A stretch of 64,000 nucleotides of DNA from Arthrobacter sp. S39 (GCF_004320525.1 NZ_SIHX01000001.1:372001-436000); one strand, 5' to 3'. Positions 7,873-16,783 are shown, counted from the first letter of the stretch. Numbers and translations: made by a program. The notes: a model not told the origin generated them from the letters alone.

Positions 7873-9801
7873 ATGTCTGAAACCACCACCAACACCGCGG
7901 TAGCCACTGCATCGCGCAGTGACCTGCGCAACGTCGCGATCGTGGCCCACGTTGACCACGGCAAGACCACGCTGGTCGACGCCATGCTCAAGCAGACCAA
8001 CTCCTTCGCCGAGCACAACCACCTCGAAGACCGAGTGATGGACTCCGGTGACCTGGAGCGCGAAAAGGGCATCACCATCCTGGCCAAGAACACCACCGTG
8101 GCCTACAACGGACCGTCCTCCAATGGTGAGACCATCACCATCAACGTGATTGACACCCCCGGCCACGCCGACTTCGGTGGCGAGGTCGAGCGCGGGCTTT
8201 CCATGGTTGACGGTGTTGTCCTGCTCGTTGACGCGTCCGAGGGCCCGCTGCCCCAGACCCGCTTCGTGCTGCGCAAGGCCCTGGCCGCGCACCTGCCCGT
8301 GATCCTGCTGGTCAACAAGACCGACCGCCCCGACGCCCGCATCGAGGAAGTCGTCCACGAGTCCATGGACCTGCTCCTGGGCCTCGCCTCTGACCTCGCC
8401 GACGAGGTTCCGGACCTGGACCTGGACAAGATCCTCAACGTTCCCGTTGTCTACGCAGCCGCCAAGGTAGGCCGCGCCTCCCTCGAGCAGCCGGCAGACG
8501 GCACTGCTCCGGAGAACGAAGACCTGGAGCCGCTGTTCAAGACCATCATTGAGCACATCCCGGCCCCCACGTACAACCCGAACGGTGTCCTCCAGGCCCA
8601 CGTCACCAACCTGGACGCCTCCCCGTTCCTGGGCCGCCTCGCACTGCTGCGCATCTACAACGGCACCCTGCGCAAGGGCCAGACCGTTGCCTGGGCGCGT
8701 GCCAACGGTGAGCTCAAGAACGTCAAGATCACCGAACTCCTCGCCACCAAGGCACTGGAGCGCGTTCCGGCCGAGTCCGCCGGACCGGGCGAGATCGTCG
8801 CCGTCGCCGGTATCGAGGAGATCACCATCGGTGAGACCCTGACCGACGCCGAGAACCCGCAGCCGCTGCCGCTGATCACCGTGGACGATCCCGCGATCTC
8901 CATGACGATCGGTATCAACACCTCGCCGCTGGCCGGCAAGGTCAAGGGCGCCAAGGTCACCGCCCGCCAGGTGAAAGACCGCCTGGACAAGGAACTGATC
9001 GGTAACGTCTCCATCAAGGTTCTCCCCACCGAGCGTCCCGACGCCTGGGAAGTCCAGGGCCGTGGCGAGCTGGCACTGGCCATCCTCGTTGAGCAGATGC
9101 GCCGTGAAGGCTTCGAACTGACCGTGGGCAAGCCGCAGGTTGTCACCAGGACCGTCGACGGCAAGATCCATGAGCCGATGGAACACATGACCATCGACGT
9201 GCCGGAAGAATACCTCGGCGCCGTTACCCAGCTGATGGCAGCCCGCAAGGGCCGCATGACCAACATGGCCAACCACGGTACCGGCTGGTGCCGCATGGAG
9301 TTCATCGTTCCCGCCCGTGGCCTGATCGGCTTCCGCACCAAGTTCCTCACGGACACCCGCGGCGCCGGCATCGCGGCCTCCATCTCCGAGGGCTACGAGC
9401 CCTGGGCCGGTCCGATCGAGTACCGCACCAACGGTTCGATGATCGCCGACCGCGCCGGTGTTGTGACGCCGTTCGCCATGATCAACCTGCAGGAACGTGG
9501 CTCCTTCTTCGTGAAGCCCACCTCCGAGGTCTACGAAGGCATGATCGTGGGCGAGAACTCCCGCGCCGACGACATGGACGTGAACATCACCAAGGAAAAG
9601 AAGCTCACCAACATGCGTGCCGCTTCCTCCGACACCTTCGAGAACCTGACGCCGCCGCGCGACCTGACCCTCGAAGAGTCCCTCGAATTCGCCCGCGAGG
9701 ACGAGTGCGTCGAGGTGACCCCGGAGTCCATCCGCATCCGCAAGGTCATCCTGGACACCAACGAGCGTGCCAAGGCCAACCGCGCCCGCGCGAAGGTCTA
9801 G
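7873..9801 (+). CDS. typA: Translational GTPase TypA/BipA
   Basis: A 642-residue ribosome-associated GTPase of the EF-G family. The GTP-binding blocks are all present: AHVDHGKTT (G1) near residue 27, a switch region with REKGITI, DTPGHADFGGEVER (G3), NKTDRPDAR (G4) and a later SA-type G5. The domain II beta barrel and the BipA-specific C-terminal domain (ending in a Lys/Arg-rich tail) follow, and the length is right. TypA binds the ribosome under stress and helps assembly at low temperature. No strong ribosome site precedes the ATG. Upstream, a -10-like TAGAAT and an orphan hairpin suggest a structured leader. Confidence 0.97.
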   Translation: MSETTTNTAVATASRSDLRNVAIVAHVDHGKTTLVDAMLKQTNSFAEHNHLEDRVMDSGDLEREKGITILAKNTTVAYNGPSSNGETITINVIDTPGHADFGGEVERGLSMVDGVVLLVDASEGPLPQTRFVLRKALAAHLPVILLVNKTDRPDARIEEVVHESMDLLLGLASDLADEVPDLDLDKILNVPVVYAAAKVGRASLEQPADGTAPENEDLEPLFKTIIEHIPAPTYNPNGVLQAHVTNLDASPFLGRLALLRIYNGTLRKGQTVAWARANGELKNVKITELLATKALERVPAESAGPGEIVAVAGIEEITIGETLTDAENPQPLPLITVDDPAISMTIGINTSPLAGKVKGAKVTARQVKDRLDKELIGNVSIKVLPTERPDAWEVQGRGELALAILVEQMRREGFELTVGKPQVVTRTVDGKIHEPMEHMTIDVPEEYLGAVTQLMAARKGRMTNMANHGTGWCRMEFIVPARGLIGFRTKFLTDTRGAGIAASISEGYEPWAGPIEYRTNGSMIADRAGVVTPFAMINLQERGSFFVKPTSEVYEGMIVGENSRADDMDVNITKEKKLTNMRAASSDTFENLTPPRDLTLEESLEFAREDECVEVTPESIRIRKVILDTNERAKANRARAKV

Positions 9802-9820
9802 TCACAAACAGCACTAACTG

Positions 9821-9874
9821 AAACTGCCGGTACGGCAGGCGGGAACCCCGCCGTCGTGCCGGCAGTTTTGTTTT
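9821..9874 (+). terminator. Intrinsic terminator of typA
   Basis: AACTGCCGG and CCGGCAGTT close a stem with an inner GC-rich helix, followed by TTGTTTT. It begins 19 bp after the typA stop codon. The convergent small gene on the minus strand ends at 9896, so it may serve both. Confidence 0.8.
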
Positions 9875-9895
9875 GAGTCCGTTAGGCGCCGGCGC

Positions 9896-10147
9896 TCAGT
9901 CGCTGGTGCGCGCCTGGCGCCGCGGCGGGGCGGGCGGAACTTCCTTTGCCGCCACCACGAGCTCCAGGGGGATCACGACGTCGGCCTGCCGTGTACGCAC
10001 GGTGCAGTCGCCGTCGTCAGTGTCCACCAGGTGGCCCAGTGCGTCAGTGAGGCCGCCGCCGGCGATCCGGTAGCGGACCACCACCCGGGTCCCGGGCGCG
10101 GCTGCTGCCAGAAACTCTTGGGGCGTAGGCTGGGTGGGTCTCACCAC
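9896..10147 (-). CDS. Small protein resembling the SH3-like N-domain of Rv0428c-type GNAT proteins
   Basis: An 83-residue protein with a GTRVVVRYRI segment, a mid-part mentioning DALGHLV and a C-terminal VVAAKEVPPAPPRR. This pattern recalls the SH3-like domain that precedes the acetyltransferase domain in the Mycobacterium Rv0428c family, but no acetyltransferase follows: the frame stops after the domain. It may bind protein or nucleic acid; the function is unknown. Two GTG codons in tandem open the frame (10147 and 10144) and no ribosome site is evident. It is divergent from fdxA. Confidence 0.6.
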   Translation of the reverse strand: MVRPTQPTPQEFLAAAAPGTRVVVRYRIAGGGLTDALGHLVDTDDGDCTVRTRQADVVIPLELVVAAKEVPPAPPRRQARTSD

Positions 10148-10170
10148 TTCATACTATGGGCCCCGCTAGG

Positions 10171-10201
10171 TTCGCAGGAACGGGCTGGGAGATAATAGGC
10201 T
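10171..10201 (+). promoter_or_regulatory. Candidate fdxA promoter
   Basis: TTCGCA at 10171-10176 is followed after 16 bp by TAATAG and overlapping TAGGCT at 10193-10201. Either hexamer fits the TANNNT -10 pattern. The transcript would start near 10208 and carry a leader of about 70 nt before the GTG at 10279. Confidence 0.45.
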
Positions 10202-10278
10202 CAGAAGTCAAGAGTCCGGCCAATGCGCCGGATGCAACTGCCGGCGGTCGCCGGAAACAACGTGGAGAGGCAAGGGAC

Positions 10279-10605
10279 GTGACGTACGTAATCGCGCAGC
10301 CGTGTGTAGATGTCAAGGACAAGGCATGCATTGAGGAATGCCCGGTCGACTGCATCTATGAGGGTGAGCGTTCGCTGTACATCCATCCGGATGAGTGCGT
10401 CGACTGTGGTGCCTGCGAGCCGGTATGCCCGGTCGAGGCCATTTACTACGAAGATGACACCCCCGATGAGTGGGCCGACTACTACAAGGCAAACGTCGAA
10501 TTCTTCGACGACCTCGGCTCGCCCGGCGGCGCCGCAAAGATCGGCAACACGGGCAAGGACCACCCGATGATCGCCGCCCTGCCCCCGCAGAACCAAGACC
10601 ACTGA
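10279..10605 (+). CDS. fdxA: Seven-iron ferredoxin FdxA
   Basis: A 108-residue ferredoxin carrying a [3Fe-4S] and a [4Fe-4S] cluster. The first Cys set lies in PCVDVKDKACIEECPVDC and the second in CVDCGACEPVCP, the usual layout of the FdxA/FdxC family, followed by the acidic DTPDEWADYY region. Start GTG at 10279 is preceded by GAGAGGCAAGGG and gives the normal N-terminus TYVIAQPCVD; a longer reading from 10156 would add 41 unmatched residues. It passes electrons to cytochromes P450 or other oxidoreductases in the cytoplasm. dapC follows 14 bp later, an arrangement also known in mycobacteria (fdxC-Rv1178). Confidence 0.96.
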   Translation: MTYVIAQPCVDVKDKACIEECPVDCIYEGERSLYIHPDECVDCGACEPVCPVEAIYYEDDTPDEWADYYKANVEFFDDLGSPGGAAKIGNTGKDHPMIAALPPQNQDH

Positions 10606-10619
10606 GCCGGGACGCCCCG

Positions 10620-11768
10620 GTGACCGCAGCGGTGAACAGTTTTGGCCTGAGCCTGCCCGACTACCCTTGGGAGGCCATGGCGCCGTACGTGGCCAGGGCA
10701 GCGGAGCACCCCGGCGGGGCCGTCAATCTCTCGATCGGCACTCCCGTTGACCCGACGCCCGCGCTGATCCAGGAGGCCCTCAAGGCCGCCGCGGACGCCC
10801 CCGGCTACCCGACCGTGCACGGCACTATCCCGCTGCGGGAAGCCATCGCCGCCTGGTTCGACCGGCGCCGCGGCGTCGCGGGCCTGGACCCCAAGAACAT
10901 CATGCCCACCGTCGGTTCCAAGGAACTTGTTGCGTGGCTGCCCCTGCTGCTGGGACTCAAGCCGGGTGACGTCGTCGTCCGTCCCAAGGTGGCCTACCCG
11001 ACCTATGACATCGGTGCCACCTTCGCCGGCGTCACATCGGTCGCCACGGACAACCTCGATGAACTGGACGAAACCACCCGCTCGAGGGTGCGGTTGATCT
11101 GGGTGAATTCCCCCGGCAACCCCACCGGGAGCGTCAGGGACGTTGAGTCCCTGCGGGCGCTGGTGGAACAGGCCAGGGAACTGGGAGCCGTCGTCGCATC
11201 GGATGAATGCTACGCCGAGCTCGGCTGGGGCGCCTGGGACGTCCAGCGCGGCGGCGAACCGGTGCCCAGCATCCTTGACCCCCGCGTTGCCGGCGGGTCG
11301 CACGAGGGGCTGCTGGCCGTGTACTCGCTGAGCAAGCAATCCAACGTGGCCGGCTACCGGGCAGCCTTTGTGGCCGGCGATCCGGAGATCATGGCCAACC
11401 TGGTCAACAGCCGCAAGCACGCAGGCATGATCGTCCCTTATCCAGTGCAGGAAGCCATGCGTGTGGCTTTGGGCGACGACGCACATGTCGTGGCCCAGAA
11501 GGACCTCTACCGCGGACGCCGCGAACGGCTGGTGCCGGCGCTGCAGCAGTTCGGCCTGGAGATCAAGGAATCCGAAGCCGGGCTGTACCTCTGGTCCAGT
11601 GCGGGTGAGGGCACCTGGGACACCGTGGGCCGCCTCGCGGACCGCGGGATTGTGGTGGGCCCGGGCGTTTTCTACGGAGAGGCCGGCAACGGGTTCGTCC
11701 GCGTAGCGCTGACAGCCACCGACGAACGGATCGACGCCGCGGTGGCGCGGCTCGCGGCGGCCGCGTAA
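10620..11768 (+). CDS. dapC: Succinyldiaminopimelate aminotransferase DapC
   Basis: A 382-residue class I PLP-dependent aminotransferase that swaps an amino group onto N-succinyl-2-amino-6-oxopimelate on the route to diaminopimelate and lysine. Visible family motifs are NLSIGTPVDPTP at the N-terminus, NSPGNPTGS, a DECYAELGW segment and YSLSKQSNVAGYR with the Schiff-base Lys. GTG 10620 is chosen because it gives the usual start (NSFGLSLPDYPWE) and lies 14 bp after fdxA. dapD and dapE, the other succinylase steps, are 5-8 kb away, which supports this role over another aminotransferase. Confidence 0.9.
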   Translation: MTAAVNSFGLSLPDYPWEAMAPYVARAAEHPGGAVNLSIGTPVDPTPALIQEALKAAADAPGYPTVHGTIPLREAIAAWFDRRRGVAGLDPKNIMPTVGSKELVAWLPLLLGLKPGDVVVRPKVAYPTYDIGATFAGVTSVATDNLDELDETTRSRVRLIWVNSPGNPTGSVRDVESLRALVEQARELGAVVASDECYAELGWGAWDVQRGGEPVPSILDPRVAGGSHEGLLAVYSLSKQSNVAGYRAAFVAGDPEIMANLVNSRKHAGMIVPYPVQEAMRVALGDDAHVVAQKDLYRGRRERLVPALQQFGLEIKESEAGLYLWSSAGEGTWDTVGRLADRGIVVGPGVFYGEAGNGFVRVALTATDERIDAAVARLAAAA

Positions 11769-11997
11769 CAATCGTGTGACTCGCGCCACAAAGACGGCAT
11801 TTTACGGGGGTTTCCCACGCCTCCGATTAGTGACACCCGCAATCGGGCGGTACTTTTTAAGTGACTATCAATGGTGGCTTTCTACAAGAAGGCAGCCCGG
11901 GTGTTGGATTCCTGGATGAACAGGGTCAGTGCCACGGCTCACCGGATGTTGGATCAAGCTTTCGACAGAGGCCCACGCGCCTCATGAAGGGGACTCC

Positions 11998-13281
11998 ATG
12001 ACTGAGACCAACAGCGCAACCCTGCACCATGCAGGAGGCGAGCTCAAGCTCCCGCGCATCCAGGTTGTTGAAGGAAACGAAGGCTACGACGTTTCCAAGC
12101 TGCTCAAGCAGACGGGCGCAGTCACCTTTGACCCCGGCTTCATGAACACCGCAGCAACCACGTCCGCAATTACCTACATCGACGGCGATGCCGGCATCCT
12201 GCGTTACCGCGGATACCCCATCGAACAGCTGGCGCAGCACTCCAGCTTCCTTGAGGTGTCCTACCTGCTGATTTACGGCAACCTGCCCAGCCCCACGGAA
12301 CTGGAAGCCTTCGACCAGCGGATCCGTCACCACACGCTGCTGCACGAAGAGCTCAAGGGCTTCTTCAGCGGCTTCCCGCGTGATGCTCACCCGATGCCTG
12401 TGCTCTCTTCGGCTGTGTCGGCGCTGTCCACGTTCTACCAGGACTCGCTGGATCCGTTTAACGCCGAGCAGGTAGAGGTCTCCACGTACCGGCTCCTGGC
12501 CAAGATGCCGGTCATCGCCGCCTACGCCCTGAAGAAGAGCATCGGCCAGCCCATGCTGTACCCGGACAACTCCCACAACCTCGTGGAAAACTTCATGCGC
12601 CTGAGCTTCGGCCTCCCGGCCGAGCAGTATGAAGTGGACCCGGTCATCGCCAAGGCGCTGGATCTGCTCCTGATCCTGCACGCCGACCACGAGCAGAACT
12701 GTTCGACGTCCACGGTGCGCCTGGTGGGTTCCTCTAACGCCAACCTCTTCGCATCAGTCTCGGCCGGCATCAACGCCCTCTTCGGCCCGGCCCACGGCGG
12801 CGCCAACGAAGCCGTGCTGAAGATGCTCCGCCAGATCCAGGCCGACGGCACCAAGCCCGAGGACTACATGGAGAAGGTCAAGAACAAGGAAGACGGCGTC
12901 CGCCTCATGGGCTTCGGACACCGCGTCTACAAGAACTACGATCCGCGTGCCAAGATCGTCAAGGCAACGGCCCACGAGATCCTCAGCAAGCTCGGCGGCA
13001 ACGACGAACTGCTGGACATCGCCATGCGCCTGGAAGAGAAGGCACTGAATGATGACTACTTCATCCAGCGCAAGCTCTACCCGAACGTGGACTTCTACAC
13101 CGGCCTGATCTACAAGGCCATGGGCTTCCCCGAGAAGATGTTCACCGTTCTCTTCGCGATCGGCCGCCTGCCGGGCTGGATCGCGCAGTGGCGTGAGATG
13201 ATCAGCGACCCCAACACTAAGATCGGCCGCCCGCGGCAGCTGTACATCGGCGAGCCCGAGCGCGACTACCCGGTCCGCTAG
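11998..13281 (+). CDS. gltA: Citrate synthase
   Basis: A 427-residue hexameric-type citrate synthase that condenses oxaloacetate and acetyl-CoA at the entry to the TCA cycle. Catalytic segments are present: ADHEQNCSTSTVR with the first His, GPAHGGANEAVL with the second, GFGHRVYKNYDPRA, and the late Asp region near VDFYTGLIY. The N-terminal beta-strand domain typical of the Gram-negative/actinobacterial type II form is there. The start at 11998 has GAAGGGGA upstream; an earlier frame opening at 11929 adds 23 residues without family match. The 229-bp gap before it presumably holds the promoter; I see no clear -35/-10 pair. Confidence 0.97.
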   Translation: MTETNSATLHHAGGELKLPRIQVVEGNEGYDVSKLLKQTGAVTFDPGFMNTAATTSAITYIDGDAGILRYRGYPIEQLAQHSSFLEVSYLLIYGNLPSPTELEAFDQRIRHHTLLHEELKGFFSGFPRDAHPMPVLSSAVSALSTFYQDSLDPFNAEQVEVSTYRLLAKMPVIAAYALKKSIGQPMLYPDNSHNLVENFMRLSFGLPAEQYEVDPVIAKALDLLLILHADHEQNCSTSTVRLVGSSNANLFASVSAGINALFGPAHGGANEAVLKMLRQIQADGTKPEDYMEKVKNKEDGVRLMGFGHRVYKNYDPRAKIVKATAHEILSKLGGNDELLDIAMRLEEKALNDDYFIQRKLYPNVDFYTGLIYKAMGFPEKMFTVLFAIGRLPGWIAQWREMISDPNTKIGRPRQLYIGEPERDYPVR

Positions 13282-13304
13282 ATCCCACCGGCTGATTAAC
13301 GACG

Positions 13305-13346
13305 GCGGCCGGTCACCTTCCCCACGAAGGTGACCGGCCGCTTTTT
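13305..13346 (+). terminator. Intrinsic terminator of gltA
   Basis: GCGGCCGGTCACCTT and AAGGTGACCGGCCGC form a perfect 15-bp stem with a short loop and TTTTT directly after. It begins 23 bp past the gltA stop. It is the cleanest factor-independent terminator in the window. Confidence 0.92.
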
Positions 13347-13354
13347 CGTGCCAT

Positions 13355-13403
13355 CGGTGATCGAGCTTGTCGAGATCCAGGTTTCGGCAGGCTCAACCAC
13401 CGG
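13355..13403. repeat. REP-like imperfect palindrome between convergent gltA and galE
   Basis: Two arms of about 24 bases, one holding TCGAGCTTGTCGAGATCC and the other GGTTTCGGCAGGCTCAACC, are imperfect inverted copies of each other. I recall very similar arms (TTGAGCCTGTCGAAACC) scattered between genes in Micrococcaceae and related genomes, so this looks like a dispersed REP-type element. It sits six bases beyond the end of galE and could end galE transcripts. Confidence 0.6.
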
Positions 13404-13408
13404 ACCGA

Positions 13409-14422
13409 TCAGTCGTTGTAGCCCAGGGGGTTGTTCTTTTGCCAGCGCCAGTGGTCTTCGCACATCTGGTCGATGGTTTTGGTGGTGGACCAGCTGAGGT
13501 CGGCCAGGGCGGAGGTGGCGTCGGCCCAGAAGGCGGGGAGGTCGCCGGCGCGGCGTGAGGTGATTTCGTAGGGGATGGGCTGGCCTACGGCTTTTTCGAA
13601 GGAGCGCAGGACTTCCAGGACGGAGGAGCCTGTGCCGGAGCCGAGGTTCCAGCGGAAGACTCCGGTGCGGTCTGCGACGTGGTTGAGGGCTGCGACGTGG
13701 CCTTCGGCGAGGTCGACGACGTGGATGTAGTCGCGCAGGCATGTGCCGTCGGGGGTGTCGTAGTCGCCGCCGAAGACCATGAGCTTTTCGCGGCGTCCGA
13801 CGGCGACCTGGGCGATGAAGGGGACGAGGTTGTTGGGGATGCCCTGGGGGTCTTCGCCGATGCGGCCGGAGGGGTGTGCGCCGACGGGGTTGAAGTAGCG
13901 CAGCAGGGCGATGTGCCAGCGGGGATCGGCGTCGCCGAGGTCCGAGAGGATGTCCTCGATCTGTTCCTTGGTGCGGCCGTAGGGGTTGTTGGCGCCGATT
14001 TCCATTTTCTCGACATAGGGGATGGGGTTGTGTTCGCCGTAGACGGTGGCGGAGGAGCTGAAGACGAGGGAGCGGACGTTGTGCCGGTCCATGACCCGGA
14101 TCAGGTTCAGGGTGCCCACGAGGTTGTTGTAGTAGTACTTCAGCGGTTCGCGGACCGATTCGCCCACGGCTTTGAGGCCGGCGAAGTGGATGACGGCGTC
14201 GATCCCGCCGTTGGCGAACACCTTTTCGACGGCGGCCTCGTCCACCAGGTCCACGTTGTGGAACTCGGCGGTCTTCCCGCTGAGCTCGGCAACCCTGCGC
14301 AGGGATTCCTCACTGGAGTTCACCAGGTTGTCGATCACCACCACGTCGTGGCCGGCTTCGTGCAGGGACAGAACTGTGTGGGAGCCGATGTACCCGGTGC
14401 CACCTGTGACCAGAATTTTCAT
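13409..14422 (-). CDS. galE: UDP-glucose 4-epimerase GalE
   Basis: A 337-residue short-chain dehydrogenase-type epimerase that interconverts UDP-glucose and UDP-galactose with bound NAD. The N-terminus has the Rossmann motif GGTGYIGSH, then the family segment HFAGLKAVGESV, SSSATVYG with the active Ser, and NPYGRTKEQIE with the catalytic Tyr-x3-Lys pair. The C-terminal substrate region (RYFNPVGAHPSG, GDYDTPDGTCLRDYIHV) is intact and the length is normal. A TAGCGT box ends six bases before the ATG with no ribosome site, so the mRNA is probably leaderless. It supplies galactose units for cell-wall sugars. Confidence 0.96.
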   Translation of the reverse strand: MKILVTGGTGYIGSHTVLSLHEAGHDVVVIDNLVNSSEESLRRVAELSGKTAEFHNVDLVDEAAVEKVFANGGIDAVIHFAGLKAVGESVREPLKYYYNNLVGTLNLIRVMDRHNVRSLVFSSSATVYGEHNPIPYVEKMEIGANNPYGRTKEQIEDILSDLGDADPRWHIALLRYFNPVGAHPSGRIGEDPQGIPNNLVPFIAQVAVGRREKLMVFGGDYDTPDGTCLRDYIHVVDLAEGHVAALNHVADRTGVFRWNLGSGTGSSVLEVLRSFEKAVGQPIPYEITSRRAGDLPAFWADATSALADLSWSTTKTIDQMCEDHWRWQKNNPLGYND

Positions 14423-14428
14423 GCCTCA

Positions 14429-14434
14429 ACGCTA
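14429..14434 (-). promoter_or_regulatory. -10 box of galE, leaderless spacing
   Basis: On the minus strand TAGCGT is followed by six bases and the galE ATG. That spacing puts the transcription start on or next to the start codon. Confidence 0.6.
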
Positions 14435-14544
14435 TCCCACTAAGGTCCGTGTCGCCCGGCCATTCCGGATGCCGGTCACGGTCCCGGCCGGAAACGCCGC
14501 AACAGAAAACCATCTTTTCAGCACAAGTGTGTTAAAAAGGAGGA

Positions 14545-15189
14545 GTGCCAAAAATCGTAGATGCCGAAGTCCGGCGCGGGGAAGTTGTCGACGCCGTTTT
14601 CCGGATCATTGCCGTGGACGGCCTGGAGAGGGCCTCGCTCCGTGAAGTTGCCGATGAAACGGGGCTGGCGGTGGGGTCCGTCCGGCACTATTTCGCAAGC
14701 AGCGAGGAGCTCCTGAGCTACTCCTTCGCCACCGTCGTGGACCGGATCATCCTCCGGCTGTCCGATGCCCTGGCAAAACTGGAAGCGCTGCCGCCGGGTG
14801 CACCGGGATACCACGAGGCTGTATTAACACTGCTGGGTGAAATGTTGCCGCTGGACGTGGAACGTGCGGTGGACGCTTGCGTCTGGATGGCCTTCAAAAA
14901 CGCGGCACGCATCAAGCCTTTCCTGGCTGCCGAGGCTGACCGGAGCCACCGCGGGGTGGCCGCCGTCATCGGCCAGCTTGTCACGGCACTCATGCCCGAC
15001 AACGGCGGGGGGCAGCAAGCCCTGGTTATCGAGGCGGAACGGCTCCTGGCCACGATCGACGGCCTGTGCATGCACGCCCTGCTGCAGCCCGAGTGGATGA
15101 CTGGGCAGATGTGCCGTGACGTCCTGGAGCGGCACCTTGCTGGCATGTCCGCTGGTCAGGCCGTTAACGTCGGGCAGCTTCGGGAATAG
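14545..15189 (+). CDS. TetR-family transcriptional regulator
   Basis: A 214-residue repressor-type protein. The N-terminal helix-turn-helix reads SLREVADETGLAVGSVRHYFASSEELL, near residues 32-58, close to the BetI-like TetR branch. The C-terminal ligand domain is helical and of standard size. It is divergent from galE across a 122-bp gap, so galE or itself may be a target, though no operator palindrome is evident. The apparent GTG start lies only one base after AAGGAGG, closer than ribosomes usually prefer; no better in-frame start is visible. Confidence 0.88.
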   Translation: MPKIVDAEVRRGEVVDAVFRIIAVDGLERASLREVADETGLAVGSVRHYFASSEELLSYSFATVVDRIILRLSDALAKLEALPPGAPGYHEAVLTLLGEMLPLDVERAVDACVWMAFKNAARIKPFLAAEADRSHRGVAAVIGQLVTALMPDNGGGQQALVIEAERLLATIDGLCMHALLQPEWMTGQMCRDVLERHLAGMSAGQAVNVGQLRE

Positions 15190-15256
15190 ACTGGGAGCCG
15201 GGGGAGGCAGATCCGGACATCAGGCCGGTACAGCGCACGCCACGGAAGGACAAGGG

Positions 15257-15868
15257 ATGCACCACACAGGCGGTTCCGGTTGGCAGATAACCATGGACAC
15301 ATCAGGTCCAATGATGATCGCCCTGTATGTGCGTGATGCCGCCGGACTGGACGGCGCCGGCCGTCCCGCACTGTCCCACGCCGCTCCGAAGATCCGCCAT
15401 GCGGACCATACCCATCTGACGGCCGAAGTAGGCGGGCTCAGCGCCCTCAAGACTGAATGGGAAGCCTGGTGGGACCAGCTGCTCAAGTCCCATCCCCAGA
15501 TGTTGCCGGAGCTCACTCCGCCCGACTTTGAGGCCTTTGGTAACTCGCCGGCCCTGCAACGGGTCCTGCAGGCGCACTTTGGCGCAGCCCTGACATGGGC
15601 ACGGGAGCGCCGCAGCGAGTATGCGGAGTTGGAAGCAGAGAGGGTGGCCAGCGGCTCCGACCAGCTGCTCGATGACATGGTTGACGACCGCCTGATGGAG
15701 GTGGGCCGGGGTTCCCGGGACTTCAACCTGACGATCATCGAACTGCCCCTGAACGAGCAGCGGGCGTGGTATCTCGAACCGGACAAGATCATCATGAGCC
15801 ATGAGCTGATGTCCCAGCCCGAGCTCTTCCGCAGCTACGTCCAGCCAGTGGTGGAAATGCTCGTCTGA
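15257..15868 (+). CDS. Uncharacterised protein, acidic, about 203 residues
   Basis: I do not recognise a family. The start at 15257 has GGAAGGA six bases upstream; a longer frame from 15116 overlaps the preceding regulator and is unlikely. No signal peptide or transmembrane helix is seen. The chain is rich in Glu, Asp and Leu, with a Trp-rich stretch (EWEAWWDQLL) and a helical, Arg/Glu-rich middle (WARERRSEYAELEAERVA). Codon use matches its neighbours, so it is a real cytoplasmic gene, probably a lineage-specific one. It follows the TetR gene by 67 bp in the same direction and could be co-transcribed. Confidence 0.7.
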   Translation: MHHTGGSGWQITMDTSGPMMIALYVRDAAGLDGAGRPALSHAAPKIRHADHTHLTAEVGGLSALKTEWEAWWDQLLKSHPQMLPELTPPDFEAFGNSPALQRVLQAHFGAALTWARERRSEYAELEAERVASGSDQLLDDMVDDRLMEVGRGSRDFNLTIIELPLNEQRAWYLEPDKIIMSHELMSQPELFRSYVQPVVEMLV

Positions 15869-15908
15869 GCACTTTCGGCCCAGGGCAGCCCAGCTCCCAG
15901 GGGAAGCA

Positions 15909-16763
15909 TCAGCTTTCGACCGCTGGCGAGACGGTAATCCTGACTTCGCCGTCGGCGGCATCGGAAACCTGCCACCCTTCATCCGCAGCCCGGCTCCAGC
16001 TACGCCCGGCAACAGCCACGTCGGTGACGGCAAGGCCCTTGGCATTGGCGACAGCCCACTGTGCAACCGACCAGGCCTGGGCGCCGCTGGCTTCAATGGT
16101 CAGCGTCTGCCCTTCGGCCGTAGCGGCCAGCGGACCGTAGGCCTGGGCGAGTTCAGTGGCGACCTGGGCGGTGTCGCCCGCAGCGTCGGGGGAGCGCAAC
16201 GTGCAGTGCACGGCCTCGGGCGTTTGGCCTGACAATCCCGACGCGAAAAACCGGCCCATCTCTTCGTGCTGAGCGTACGCCTCAGGGTAGGCGGAGCGCT
16301 GCACGCGCTGGGCGGCGTCGGTGATTTCCAGGGACTCGTAGGCAGGGATCTTGACCAGGGCGTCGTAGAACGCGTTGGCCGCGTAGTAGGGATCCATGAC
16401 CTGAGCCTCCGTACCCCATCCCTGCGAGGGGCGCTGCTGGAACAGGCCCCGAGAATCGGGCCCGGCCTGGTCGCCGTGGCCGATGTTGCGCAGCTTGGAT
16501 TCCTGCATGGCGGTGGCAAGGGCGATGGTCGCGGCCCGTGGCGGCAGCCCGCGCTGGACAGCGACGGCCGTGATCAGCGAGGCATTCACCGCCTGGTCCG
16601 TGGCCAGCTCCGCAGTCCGGGAGCCAAGCTCGGCCGTGCAGCGCTCCGATACGAGGGTCTCGGAGCGCTGCAGGAAGGAAACAGCCGTGTAGACGCCGCC
16701 TCCTACCAATGCCAGGGTGAGAAGCAGCACCACGGGTCGGTGAAGGCCACGTCGACGTGCCAC
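15909..16763 (-). CDS. Membrane-anchored lysozyme-like (SLT-type) protein
   Basis: A 284-residue protein with one N-terminal transmembrane helix (VVLLLTLALVGGGVYTAV) and an extracytoplasmic body. The segment AIALATAMQESKLRNIGHGD followed by GLFQQRPSQGWGT resembles the active-site region of soluble lytic transglycosylase/goose-lysozyme folds, with the Glu of QES in the catalytic position. Homologues in actinobacteria are often mislabelled heavy-metal transporters. It may act on peptidoglycan; that is an inference. It is convergent with the preceding unknown gene, 40 bp away, and 20 bp downstream of dapD. Confidence 0.65.
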   Translation of the reverse strand: MARRRGLHRPVVLLLTLALVGGGVYTAVSFLQRSETLVSERCTAELGSRTAELATDQAVNASLITAVAVQRGLPPRAATIALATAMQESKLRNIGHGDQAGPDSRGLFQQRPSQGWGTEAQVMDPYYAANAFYDALVKIPAYESLEITDAAQRVQRSAYPEAYAQHEEMGRFFASGLSGQTPEAVHCTLRSPDAAGDTAQVATELAQAYGPLAATAEGQTLTIEASGAQAWSVAQWAVANAKGLAVTDVAVAGRSWSRAADEGWQVSDAADGEVRITVSPAVES

Positions 16764-16783
16764 TGAGGGGTCAGCTGCGCGGA

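Noticed and set aside
7867..9276. 469-residue minus-strand frame opposite typA
   Set aside because: Shadow of typA, Val/Gly/Asp/His-rich, with no motif or ribosome site.
13679..14443. 254-residue plus-strand frame opposite galE
   Set aside because: Composition dominated by Val, Gly, Asp and Ala, typical of the reverse of a high-GC gene; galE itself is certain.
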